Positions 8,880 to 15,762 of a stretch of 64,000 bases of DNA are shown in pieces. The notes beneath the pieces are model-generated. The model did not search any database. It was given only the letters and a program-made list of their open reading frames with translations, and was not told where the DNA came from. Origin of the DNA: Flavobacterium geliluteum (lineage in GTDB: Bacteria; Bacteroidota; Bacteroidia; Flavobacteriales; Flavobacteriaceae); NCBI RefSeq assembly GCF_017948595.1, contig NZ_JAGFBV010000020.1, forward strand, positions 1-64,000. Direction: 5' to 3'. A program made the position numbers and the translations under genes. The stretch's first letter is position 1; each line of letters opens with the position of its first letter.

Positions 8880-8953
8880 AGCCCAGATGGAAGCGGCATC
8901 CTTTTGTGCCGGGGTTCGGCACAAAAGATATAGCGGACAGCTGGATTGGCTTC
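8880..8953. other. GC-rich hairpin element, possible structured RNA or dispersed repeat
   Basis: A compact GC-rich block in AT-rich surroundings. A perfect 11-bp stem (8901-8911 with 8917-8927, CTTTTGTGCCG) closes a 5-nt loop. Outside it AAGCGG and GCGG motifs and outer AGCC...GGCT complementarity suggest a longer cruciform or RNA fold. From memory, similar blocks recur between genes in flavobacterial genomes, which would make this a dispersed family member. I cannot tell whether it matches a named RNA family. No open reading frame fits it. The 8710-9036 gap otherwise holds the trhO promoter and two octamer arrays. Confidence 0.5.
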
Positions 8954-8994
8954 AAACAAAAAAAACTGCCTAAATAAATAGACAGTCTTGTATA

Positions 8995-9034
8995 ACTTAG
9001 AACCTTAGCTACTCAGAACCTCAGCACCTAAAAA
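8995..9034 (-). repeat. 8-bp-period array, nnCTRAGn family (copy B, inverted)
   Basis: On the plus strand the octamers read ACTTAGAA, CCTTAGCT, ACTCAGAA, CCTCAGCA, CCTAAAAA, the reverse complement of the copy A unit type. The array ends 3 bp before the bacilliredoxin stop codon at 9037, so it may also affect that gene's 3' end. Confidence 0.7.
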
Positions 9035-9036
9035 AA

Positions 9037-9447
9037 TTAACAATACTCATTAAACGCATCTTGCAAATTCTCAGCGATTAATTCAGCTGGACGACCTTCG
9101 ATGTGGTGACGTTCTAGCATGTGAACCAATTCTCCGTTTTTAAACAAAGCCATAGAAGGGGATGATGGAGGAAAAGGAAACATGTGTTGTCTTGCAGCAT
9201 CTACCGCTTCTTTGTCAACACCCGCAAAAACCGTGATTAAGTGATCTGGTTTTTTTGCTCCATCCAAACTCATTTTTGCTCCCGGACGTGCATTTCTTGC
9301 AGCACAACCACAAACAGAATTCACAACAACTAGCGTGGTACCTTCAGCTTTGATTGCATTATCTACAGCTTCTGCACTATGTAAATCTTGAAAACCAGCT
9401 GCTGTTAACTCAGCCTCCATTGGTTTTACCATTTCTTGTGGATACAT
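9037..9447 (-). CDS. BrxA/BrxB-family bacilliredoxin (YphP/YqiW)
   Basis: 136-residue cytosolic thioredoxin-fold protein. The family active site CGC is at residues 46-48 ([13 protein letters not shown]), and the C-terminal half shows [11 protein letters not shown]. In Bacillus these proteins remove bacillithiol from mixed disulfides; in Bacteroidota the partner thiol is not established by the sequence. It is a single-gene unit on the minus strand with a good promoter element at 9481-9488. Confidence 0.93.
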   Translation of the reverse strand: MYPQEMVKPMEAELTAAGFQDLHSAEAVDNAIKAEGTTLVVVNSVCGCAARNARPGAKMSLDGAKKPDHLITVFAGVDKEAVDAARQHMFPFPPSSPSMALFKNGELVHMLERHHIEGRPAELIAENLQDAFNEYC

Positions 9448-9480
9448 ATTTTTATCTTTTAAATTTTACTTTTTGACTTG

Positions 9481-9488
9481 CAAAGTTA
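9481..9488 (-). promoter_or_regulatory. -7 element of the bacilliredoxin promoter
   Basis: TAACTTTG on the minus strand, an exact TAnnTTTG match, 33 bp before the start codon. GTTG-rich sequence lies at about the -33 position. Confidence 0.55.
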
Positions 9489-9591
9489 CAAAGTTTACTC
9501 GCAACAACTTAATTTGAAGTATAAAGTTTTGTTATAGTTCCATTGATATATACTCTTTACGAAATATTCAACAAAGATAGACCTTGAATTA

Positions 9592-9690
9592 TCATTCCGA
9601 CTGAGGAGGAATCTCAACAAGTAACTCATCACAGAAATTTATCAATCTTTGTAGAACTTCTCACGGAGATTCCTCCTCCATCGGAATGAC
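9592..9690. repeat. MITE-like imperfect palindrome
   Basis: 24-bp terminal arms (9592-9615 and the complement of 9666-9689) match at 22 positions and frame a spacer of about 50 bp. The arms read TCATTCCGA...GGAGGAATCTC. No coding sequence inside. It lies 42 bp past the lycopene cyclase stop codon and could end that transcript. It resembles short dispersed palindromes seen in flavobacterial genomes, but no second copy is in this window. Confidence 0.6.
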
Positions 9691-9732
9691 ATACCAGGCC
9701 CAAAACTATTTCAAGATCTGCTTGAAAAATTT

Positions 9733-10923
9733 TTATTTAAATAAAACCCGAAACAAAGCTTTTATAAACGGCATTTTCGGGCATTTTAAAATTACTTTCA
9801 GATCTTCCCATAAACTGGTTTCTTCGTCTAGAAATTTAAAAATTAGACTTGGATTTCCTTTTTTAAATAATGAAGAAAAAATAAGGCTTCCCAACTCATT
9901 ATGACGGTACAAAACATCCAAAAGCAATAAATCATAATACCAAAATTTGTTTTTTTTATGAAAATCAGACATTTTAAGTGATCCTGATGGCATTAGAAGC
10001 GAGGCCGAAGGAGCTAAAAACGCCACCAATTGAGATGATTTTTTTTCTGAATTTTTAAAAGTATAACCCGTACTGGCTTTTGTCCATCCGCCAGCAGTTC
10101 CTATATTTAATACTCTTTTGGTGTTTTTTTTCCAAAACGGATAGCAGGTCATCGGAATACTGCCTTGTTCTTTTTCTGTAATTTCAAAATGATCGGCACC
10201 TAAATTTTTTAAGTATATCTGAATTTCATTTTCGTATTCCTCTTTCGAAAGCAAATTTTCAGAAAATAACGTATATTCAACCAAAGCTTCGGTTTTTGAA
10301 GCGGGTAAAACATACATAAACCGCGTATTGCCTCTTTGTTCTACAGAAAAATCCATAAAAGTGGCCTGTTCCGGATCAAAAATTTCCTTCTCAGATTTTA
10401 CAAACCATCCCACAAAATGTTGCTGCAAAACAGGATATTTTGTGTGATTGGCGACAAACTCTTTGGTGTAAATACTATTAAACAAATAATCACAAGTATA
10501 TCTGTTTTCTTCTGTTCCGACAAAAACATGATTCTCTAATTCATTAATATCAGTCACTTTTTCGCGCAAAAAAACTACATTTTCTTGCTTTGAAAGAGCT
10601 TCAAAAACAAAATTGTAAAAATCCAATCCTCGAATTTGATTGTATTGATAAGGTTTTAAATCCAAATCAGATCTAAAATTTTCATTGGCAAACAAAGCCG
10701 AATCCCAATTCTTTAAAACAATCGAATTCCAAACTGTAGCATTTTCATTCCAGAAACACCAGGTTCTGTCGTTGGTTTCCTTTAGATTTTCATCTAATAA
10801 TGCAATTGATTTATGAGAAAAACTGCCCGATTGCACCATTTTGTAAACAGTCATCAAAGCGGCCAAACCTGTTCCGGTAAAGATGTAATCGTAATGTTTG
10901 ATTTGCGAAGAATTCATTTTCAA
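9733..10923 (-). CDS. crtY: lycopene beta-cyclase-like flavoprotein
   Basis: 396 residues with an N-terminal dinucleotide-binding segment (YDYIFTGTGLAALM) and the cyclase-type motif NDRTWCFW near residues 51-58. Further family marks are GFVL-like FVGWFVKSEK, FMYVLP and GTAGGWTKASTGYTF near residue 280. Lycopene cyclases make beta-carotene, a precursor of the yellow zeaxanthin of many flavobacteria. No other carotenoid gene is nearby, which is unusual. It starts 12 bp after the thioredoxin-like gene, so the two are probably co-transcribed. ATGs at 10923 and 10917 are both possible starts. Confidence 0.85.
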   Translation of the reverse strand: MKMNSSQIKHYDYIFTGTGLAALMTVYKMVQSGSFSHKSIALLDENLKETNDRTWCFWNENATVWNSIVLKNWDSALFANENFRSDLDLKPYQYNQIRGLDFYNFVFEALSKQENVVFLREKVTDINELENHVFVGTEENRYTCDYLFNSIYTKEFVANHTKYPVLQQHFVGWFVKSEKEIFDPEQATFMDFSVEQRGNTRFMYVLPASKTEALVEYTLFSENLLSKEEYENEIQIYLKNLGADHFEITEKEQGSIPMTCYPFWKKNTKRVLNIGTAGGWTKASTGYTFKNSEKKSSQLVAFLAPSASLLMPSGSLKMSDFHKKNKFWYYDLLLLDVLYRHNELGSLIFSSLFKKGNPSLIFKFLDEETSLWEDLKVILKCPKMPFIKALFRVLFK

Positions 10924-10935
10924 AAATAAGAAATT

Positions 10936-11400
10936 TTATTCTTTCAATTTTCCTAAAAGAAATTTAAAATCGCTTGCGCTAATAAAATTATGATACTGCA
11001 GAATGATCTCGTTTTTATCGTTCATGACACATAAAGCAGGATAGACAAGCTGTTTGTCAGCGGCTGCTAACTGAATAGCGAGTTCGTGAACGCCAACATT
11101 ATTCCCCGAAGGTTTGTAATAAAAAGTATGATTATTGAACGTAATGTTGCGTTTTTCTTCTGCATTGAAATCTATGAAATAAAACTCCGAATTCAGTCTT
11201 TCACTGATTTCCTGATTTTTGAAGGTCGTATTCTTCATTCGTTGACAAAACTGGCACCAATCGGTGTGAATAAACACGATAATTTTTCGCTTTTGAATAT
11301 GTTGCAAACTATCAATCGCTTCAAAGGTTCTACTTTTTAGCTGACAGAAAGCTGTTGAAGTTATTCCAAAAAAGAATAAAATTAGAAATAGCTTTTTCAT
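10936..11400 (-). CDS. exported thioredoxin-like protein
   Basis: 154 residues with a signal peptide (cut near SAFCQ, residue 20) and one thioredoxin-fold domain with active site CQFC at residues 49-52 (HTDWCQFCQRM). The type is that of periplasmic DUF255/DsbD-C-like thiol reductases. It follows the TonB-dependent receptor by about 155 bp and precedes crtY by 12 bp. A role in reducing disulfides of the neighbouring envelope protein is possible but only inferred. Confidence 0.85.
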   Translation of the reverse strand: MKKLFLILFFFGITSTAFCQLKSRTFEAIDSLQHIQKRKIIVFIHTDWCQFCQRMKNTTFKNQEISERLNSEFYFIDFNAEEKRNITFNNHTFYYKPSGNNVGVHELAIQLAAADKQLVYPALCVMNDKNEIILQYHNFISASDFKFLLGKLKE

Positions 11401-11555
11401 TTGTTTAAAATTATTTTGCCACCGATTTTAGTGATTTTAATGATTATAAAAAAAATGTTAAATCTGCGTGCTAATTATTTAATTCGTTTGAGATTCCTAA
11501 GAAATCTCAAACTGATGTAAAATCTTTTTCAATCCTTTAAATCTGTGACAAAAAA

Positions 11556-13820
11556 TTACCTCAAAGTATATCGCAATCCAAAAAACCCTCGAATCGTTTG
11601 ATTTTGCCCGTACACATACGTCGTATCAAATGTTAAACCATAAGGATTTTCAGGCGTTACCATTACTTTTCCAGCAGCATCGTATTGCACATTTTTATCG
11701 AAAGGATCATTGGCTCTCGAAATCAAAAACGGATTATTTTGCTTTGGAGTAAAGTTTAGCAAATTTTTGATTCCGCCGTAAAATTCAAAATCTTTCCAAC
11801 CCAAATATGTCAACTGAATGTTCTGGATACTGTACCAGGGCGATTTCGGGCTTCTCGGATCGTATTCGTTCAACAAAGGGAGTTTCATCGGGCTGTAAAC
11901 ATTTCCGGTATAATCTAAAAGCAAATTCCACGGTTCAATTCTATAAGAAACACTCCAGGTTCCGGTAAAATTTTCTGTTAAAAAAGGTCTTTCCGAAATT
12001 CCGTTTTCAACATTTTTATTGTCTAAAAGAGTTGCTCCGACAATCATCTTCAAACCTGCCGGAAAATTAACATCTACATTTGTGCTAATTCCTTGGCTAA
12101 TAGCGTGACCATTGATGTTATCATATATAATTTTGTTGGGATCGGCCTCGTAATCCGAAATAATTTTATTGCTAAATCGAGTATAAAAAGCCGTAGTTTC
12201 AATTCCGATAAAAGTGCCGTTCTCGAAGTTTATTTTCTGAATGTAATTTAGATTAACGTTGATAGATTGTTCTGGCTTCAGATCATTCTCAATCACTACA
12301 TCGCGAGAGCCAGTAAGGGCTGCGTGGTCTTCTGTAAATAAATTGACAACCCGAAAACCAGTTCCGGCATTCAACCTAAAAATCGCATTGTCGTTCTTTT
12401 TCCATCGATAAGCGACTCTCGGCGTGTAAATCGAACCATGAATTGAATTATAATCATAGCGCATTCCGAGTAAAACCTGATTTTTAGGATTGATGGTAAT
12501 TTCATCCTGAACAAAAATCCCGGGCAGCCAGGTATTTTCGGCTTCTTTTGTGGCAGTTGTATTGTCGTTGTAATACGAATATCGATTGGCAATTCCGGCA
12601 AGGAAATCATTTTGACCAATCTTTTTATCCCAAGTCAATTGCAAAAAACCAATTTTCTGATTGGCGATATACGATGTAGTTCCGTAGCGACTATCCTGAT
12701 AATGCACATTTCCAGAGAAAGAAAGCATCAATTTTTCTTCAAACGGCAATTGATATGTTCCGATCAACTCGCCACGTTTGGTATAAATACTTTCGCCGTA
12801 AATTTCATCGCCTCCGCGAAATTTTTTCTCCCAATGTACATCGCCACCCCAGCGATCCTCATACATTCCCCGCGCTGCAATGGTAAAAAGGCGACTGTTT
12901 TCTCTTGCAAAACTCCATTTATTAAAAACCGAAATTCGTTCAGATAAAGTAACATCTGTAAAATTATCCTTGTCTTTATCGACAACCTGATCGTAGTTAA
13001 AGTAGTTCAAACCCAACAAAGTCGTTGCTTTTTTTCCAATATTAAATTTCATCCCCAGATCAAGATTACTTTCAAAATAAGTAGTTGTAAAATAATCTGC
13101 CGAAAAAATGGGCGCATTGACAGGGTTTTTGGTAATAATATTAATCAATCCGCCAACCGCCTCGCTGCCGTACAAAGAAGAAGCAGGGCCTTTGACGATT
13201 TCGATCCGTTCGACCAAAGAATTCGGAATTCCCGACAAGCCGTACACCGTAGAAAGACTGCTCACAATGGGCATTCCATCAATCAAAACCAAGGTATATG
13301 GGCCTTCTAGACCATTTATATGAATATCGCCTGTATTGCAGACGCCACAATTAAGTTGTGGCCGCACGCCATTTATGTTTTGAAGCGCTTCGTAAATACT
13401 GGCCGTTGGATTTTTTTTGAAAAAAACTGGCGAATACACCTCTACCGGAACAGCACTTTCTAACCTTTTTACAGCTTTTAAAGTTCCCGAAACCACGACT
13501 TCGTTAAGTTGATTTTGATTATCCTTCAATTCAAATTCTAAAGAATCACTTGATGAAGAAACCTCAATTTTCTTTTTTAAAGTTTGAAAACCCACTTTTG
13601 AAACTTGAACAGCATAATTGCCAACAGGCACATTTTCGATTAAAAAATAGCCCAAACTATCCGTAACCACTTCAAGATTGGTGTTTTGTAAATGCACATT
13701 TGCCATGTAAACTTTCTTCCCTTCAGACGATACAAAACCCGTAATTGTAGCTCTTTCTTGTGCAAAAGAAAATTGTAAACCAAACAATATCAATAACCAA
13801 ATTGATTTTTTTATTTTCAT
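11556..13820 (-). CDS. TonB-dependent receptor with CxxC plug motif
   Basis: Outer-membrane receptor of 754 residues. Signal peptide (residues 1-20, ends FSFAQ), a carboxypeptidase-like beta-sandwich (about 25-100), NEVVVSGT near 106-113, a plug with RIEIVKGPASSLYGSEAVGG and a C-terminal barrel ending RGFFGLRYTLR. A CGVC motif (Cys158, Cys161) lies early in the plug. I use ATG 13820; the upstream TTG at 13838 would overlap the -7 element. Neighbours (thiol oxidoreductases, MerC, Fur family) hint at metal uptake, but the substrate is not shown by the sequence. Confidence 0.9.
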   Translation of the reverse strand: MKIKKSIWLLILFGLQFSFAQERATITGFVSSEGKKVYMANVHLQNTNLEVVTDSLGYFLIENVPVGNYAVQVSKVGFQTLKKKIEVSSSSDSLEFELKDNQNQLNEVVVSGTLKAVKRLESAVPVEVYSPVFFKKNPTASIYEALQNINGVRPQLNCGVCNTGDIHINGLEGPYTLVLIDGMPIVSSLSTVYGLSGIPNSLVERIEIVKGPASSLYGSEAVGGLINIITKNPVNAPIFSADYFTTTYFESNLDLGMKFNIGKKATTLLGLNYFNYDQVVDKDKDNFTDVTLSERISVFNKWSFARENSRLFTIAARGMYEDRWGGDVHWEKKFRGGDEIYGESIYTKRGELIGTYQLPFEEKLMLSFSGNVHYQDSRYGTTSYIANQKIGFLQLTWDKKIGQNDFLAGIANRYSYYNDNTTATKEAENTWLPGIFVQDEITINPKNQVLLGMRYDYNSIHGSIYTPRVAYRWKKNDNAIFRLNAGTGFRVVNLFTEDHAALTGSRDVVIENDLKPEQSINVNLNYIQKINFENGTFIGIETTAFYTRFSNKIISDYEADPNKIIYDNINGHAISQGISTNVDVNFPAGLKMIVGATLLDNKNVENGISERPFLTENFTGTWSVSYRIEPWNLLLDYTGNVYSPMKLPLLNEYDPRSPKSPWYSIQNIQLTYLGWKDFEFYGGIKNLLNFTPKQNNPFLISRANDPFDKNVQYDAAGKVMVTPENPYGLTFDTTYVYGQNQTIRGFFGLRYTLR

Positions 13821-13835
13821 AAAATTAAATTTAGA

Positions 13836-13843
13836 CAAAGCTA
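13836..13843 (-). promoter_or_regulatory. -7 element before the TonB-dependent receptor
   Basis: TAGCTTTG on the minus strand fits TAnnTTTG exactly and sits 15 bp before the chosen ATG. The -33 element is weak (TTTA). Confidence 0.45.
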
Positions 13844-13922
13844 AAAATTAAATTCGATAAATAAAATTTTTGATGATAAAAATTCACATTCCATTATATT
13901 TCAGTCAACTAAATCAAAAGTG

Positions 13923-14837
13923 CTACTTCATAAATTCTTCGTCAATGAGCTCTTTATTGATCATTGCTCCCGCTAAAGAACCTGACGAAACTGCCATCGC
14001 CACGGCTCTCGCCGGATAACAATTATCGCCACTTGCAAACACTCCGCGAAGAGTGGTTTTTTGTAAATGATCTACTTTTAGCAGTCCTTGCTCTGTCAAT
14101 TCGCAGCCAAGAACGGAAGGTAAAAGACAATGTTGCTCAAAAGGAGGTCTGTGATACACGGCTTTAACACTTATTTTTTCTCTGTTTTTAAAGACGATAC
14201 AACTGATATTACCTTTTTCGTGTTCAAAAGATTCAATTTCATCTTCGATAATTGCAACTTTATTTTTGGCAAGAATTTGTATTTGTTCTGCTGTCAAAGT
14301 AGCTTTTCCGTTGGTACACAATCGTAACTCTTTTGTCCAGTTGGCTATTAGTTTTGCATATTCAAAACCAGCTTCGCCATTTGCTATTATAGCTGTTTTT
14401 TCAGACTTCACTTCGTAACCATGACAATACGGGCAATGAATTACAGAAATCCCCCAGCACTCATCAAACCCTTCGATTTTGGGAAGCAAGTCTTTTACCC
14501 CTGTGGCAAACAATAGTTTTTTGGCATAAAAAACCGCTCCTGATGCTGTGGTGATTTCAAATCCGTTCTCTGTTACGATGGCCTTTGTGGCAAGCCCATT
14601 ATAAAACTGAACAGTTTTGTAAAGTGCAACTTGTATTTTGGCTTTCGCCGAAATTACATTGGGTTTCTGACCATCGTGAGTAATAAAATTGTGCGAATGC
14701 GGCGTTTGTCTGTTACAAGCCAAACCGCTATCAATGACCAAAACTTGTCGCAAGGAACGACCTAAAGCCATCGCAGCAGAAAGCCCGCTATAACTGCCGC
14801 CGATTATAATAACTTCAAAATGTTTACTTTGTATCAT
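13923..14837 (-). CDS. NAD(P)/FAD-dependent oxidoreductase, thioredoxin reductase-like
   Basis: 304 residues. FAD-binding motif GGSYSGLS at residues 13-20 and a redox-active CPYC at 135-138 (HCPYCHGYEV), followed by a second nucleotide-binding region and the C-terminal GVFASGD motif. It belongs to the thioredoxin-reductase-like group often paired with redox or metal-stress genes; its electron acceptor is unknown. Its start overlaps the merC stop by 14 bp, so the two are translationally coupled. Confidence 0.88.
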   Translation of the reverse strand: MIQSKHFEVIIIGGSYSGLSAAMALGRSLRQVLVIDSGLACNRQTPHSHNFITHDGQKPNVISAKAKIQVALYKTVQFYNGLATKAIVTENGFEITTASGAVFYAKKLLFATGVKDLLPKIEGFDECWGISVIHCPYCHGYEVKSEKTAIIANGEAGFEYAKLIANWTKELRLCTNGKATLTAEQIQILAKNKVAIIEDEIESFEHEKGNISCIVFKNREKISVKAVYHRPPFEQHCLLPSVLGCELTEQGLLKVDHLQKTTLRGVFASGDNCYPARAVAMAVSSGSLAGAMINKELIDEEFMK

Positions 14838-15210
14838 GTTTTTTTTCTTTATTTAATGGAGAAAATAGATTACTATGTGATTTATAGTTTAAAAAATGTC
14901 CTATGATCATTCCGATTCCTCCCCAATAAATAAGTTTTAGATGCACGTCAAAAAAAATTTCATACAAAATACTAATCAATATTGCAGTCATCGAAATAAT
15001 CAGGATAGTAGCAACCAAAAGATTTGATTTTTTAATACTTTTGAGTATTGCAAACAAACCAATTGCGGCACAAACCAAATCAATAAATGGATTGTGCGTT
15101 AGTCCCAAAGGCAGCATACTAAGAAGTGGAAAAATAAGACAGTGTACCAAGCAAATGGTTGCACTCGAAATTCCTAAAAGATCATAAATAGGTACTACAG
15201 TTTTTCTCAT
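14824..15210 (-). CDS. MerC-domain membrane protein
   Basis: 128 residues with four predicted membrane helices. The first helix carries Cys20 and Cys24 in CLVHC, the vicinal cysteines expected of MerC-type mercury carriers. No merA or merR is nearby, so mercury transport is doubtful; the divergent Fur-family gene and shared operators point to regulated metal handling, perhaps of zinc. It is the first gene of a minus-strand unit with the thioredoxin-reductase-like gene. Confidence 0.85.
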   Translation of the reverse strand: MRKTVVPIYDLLGISSATICLVHCLIFPLLSMLPLGLTHNPFIDLVCAAIGLFAILKSIKKSNLLVATILIISMTAILISILYEIFFDVHLKLIYWGGIGMIIGHFLNYKSHSNLFSPLNKEKKHDTK

Positions 15211-15229
15211 TTTTAGTATATTTGATTAA

Positions 15230-15281
15230 TGCAATTTTGTTGCAAATATAGAAGTTTTTTATTAATTGCAACTTTGTTGCG
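15230..15281. promoter_or_regulatory. paired operators between merC and the Fur-family gene
   Basis: Two near-identical 15-bp sites in direct orientation, 37 bp apart: TGCAATTTTGTTGCA (15230-15244) and TGCAACTTTGTTGCG (15267-15281). Each is an inverted repeat (TGCAA/TTGCA, GCAAC/GTTGC). They cover the -7 and -33 elements of the merC promoter and lie just upstream of the divergent regulator gene. This is what an autoregulated Fur/Zur-type repressor would need. Binding is inferred. Confidence 0.65.
15243..15271 (-). promoter_or_regulatory. merC promoter
   Basis: On the minus strand TTG (15269-15271), 18 bp, TATATTTG (15243-15250), an exact -7 match. Both elements overlap the paired palindromic operators. 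Confidence 0.65.
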
Positions 15282-15304
15282 TTATATAATTTGAAAAAAT
15301 ATAA

Positions 15305-15685
15305 ATGAAGATTACAAGAAACACCGTAGCAAAGACAGCCGTTCTAGAGATTTTTGGGAATTCAACAACGGCGCTTTCGCATACCGAAATTCAGAAGCAG
15401 CTGAACGAAGTTTGTGATCGCGTAACGACTTACAGAATACTTGACAGACTAATACAAGACGATATTATTCATAAAATAGTAGATCTTGACGGAACTGTAA
15501 AATACGCGAAATGCCGTCATGAGCATCGCGTACACATTCATAATCATGCCCATTTTAGTTGCGAAAATTGTCATGAAATAACATGCTTAGAAAATGTAAA
15601 ACCGAGTTACCTTATTCCGCATAGCTATAAAGTAAAAGACATTAACTTTACGCTTTCAGGTTTGTGCCCAAAATGCTCATCCTAA
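15305..15685 (+). CDS. Fur-family transcriptional regulator (Zur-like candidate)
   Basis: 126-residue metal-responsive repressor. The winged-helix part includes VTTYRILDRL (residues 40-49). The dimerisation part has a His-rich stretch HEHRVHIHNHAH (72-83), CENC (Cys86, Cys89) and CPKC (Cys121, Cys124), the two pairs that form the structural zinc site. Divergent from merC with two palindromic operators between, which suggests autoregulation. Whether it senses zinc, iron or peroxide cannot be fixed from the sequence; the setting favours zinc or another thiophilic metal. Confidence 0.88.
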   Translation: MKITRNTVAKTAVLEIFGNSTTALSHTEIQKQLNEVCDRVTTYRILDRLIQDDIIHKIVDLDGTVKYAKCRHEHRVHIHNHAHFSCENCHEITCLENVKPSYLIPHSYKVKDINFTLSGLCPKCSS

Positions 15686-15690
15686 CAACA

Positions 15691-15706
15691 TTTAGACTAG
15701 TCTAAA
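15691..15706. promoter_or_regulatory. 16-bp perfect palindrome, candidate DtxR/MntR operator
   Basis: TTTAGACTAGTCTAAA is fully self-complementary and lies about 30 bp upstream of the -7 element of mntH. The TTAG...CTAA ends resemble operators of the DtxR/MntR family, and a DtxR-family gene follows mntH. There is no T-run behind it, so it is not a good terminator for the preceding gene. Confidence 0.6.
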
Positions 15707-15735
15707 AATTTTATTAAACGAATACTATTTTTCTA

Positions 15736-15743
15736 TATATTTG
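15736..15743 (+). promoter_or_regulatory. -7 element of the mntH promoter
   Basis: TATATTTG, an exact TAnnTTTG match, 19 bp before the mntH start codon. No clear -33 TTTG is visible; the palindrome lies just upstream. Confidence 0.55.
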
Positions 15744-15762
15744 TTAAAACAATATTTTTACA

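Noticed and set aside
14824-15210. A mercury resistance operon
   Set aside because: MerC stands without merA, merR, merT or merP; the regulator is of the Fur family.
15691-15706. Palindrome as terminator of the Fur-family gene
   Set aside because: The hairpin has almost no loop and no following T-run of the usual type; its place before the mntH -7 element fits an operator better.
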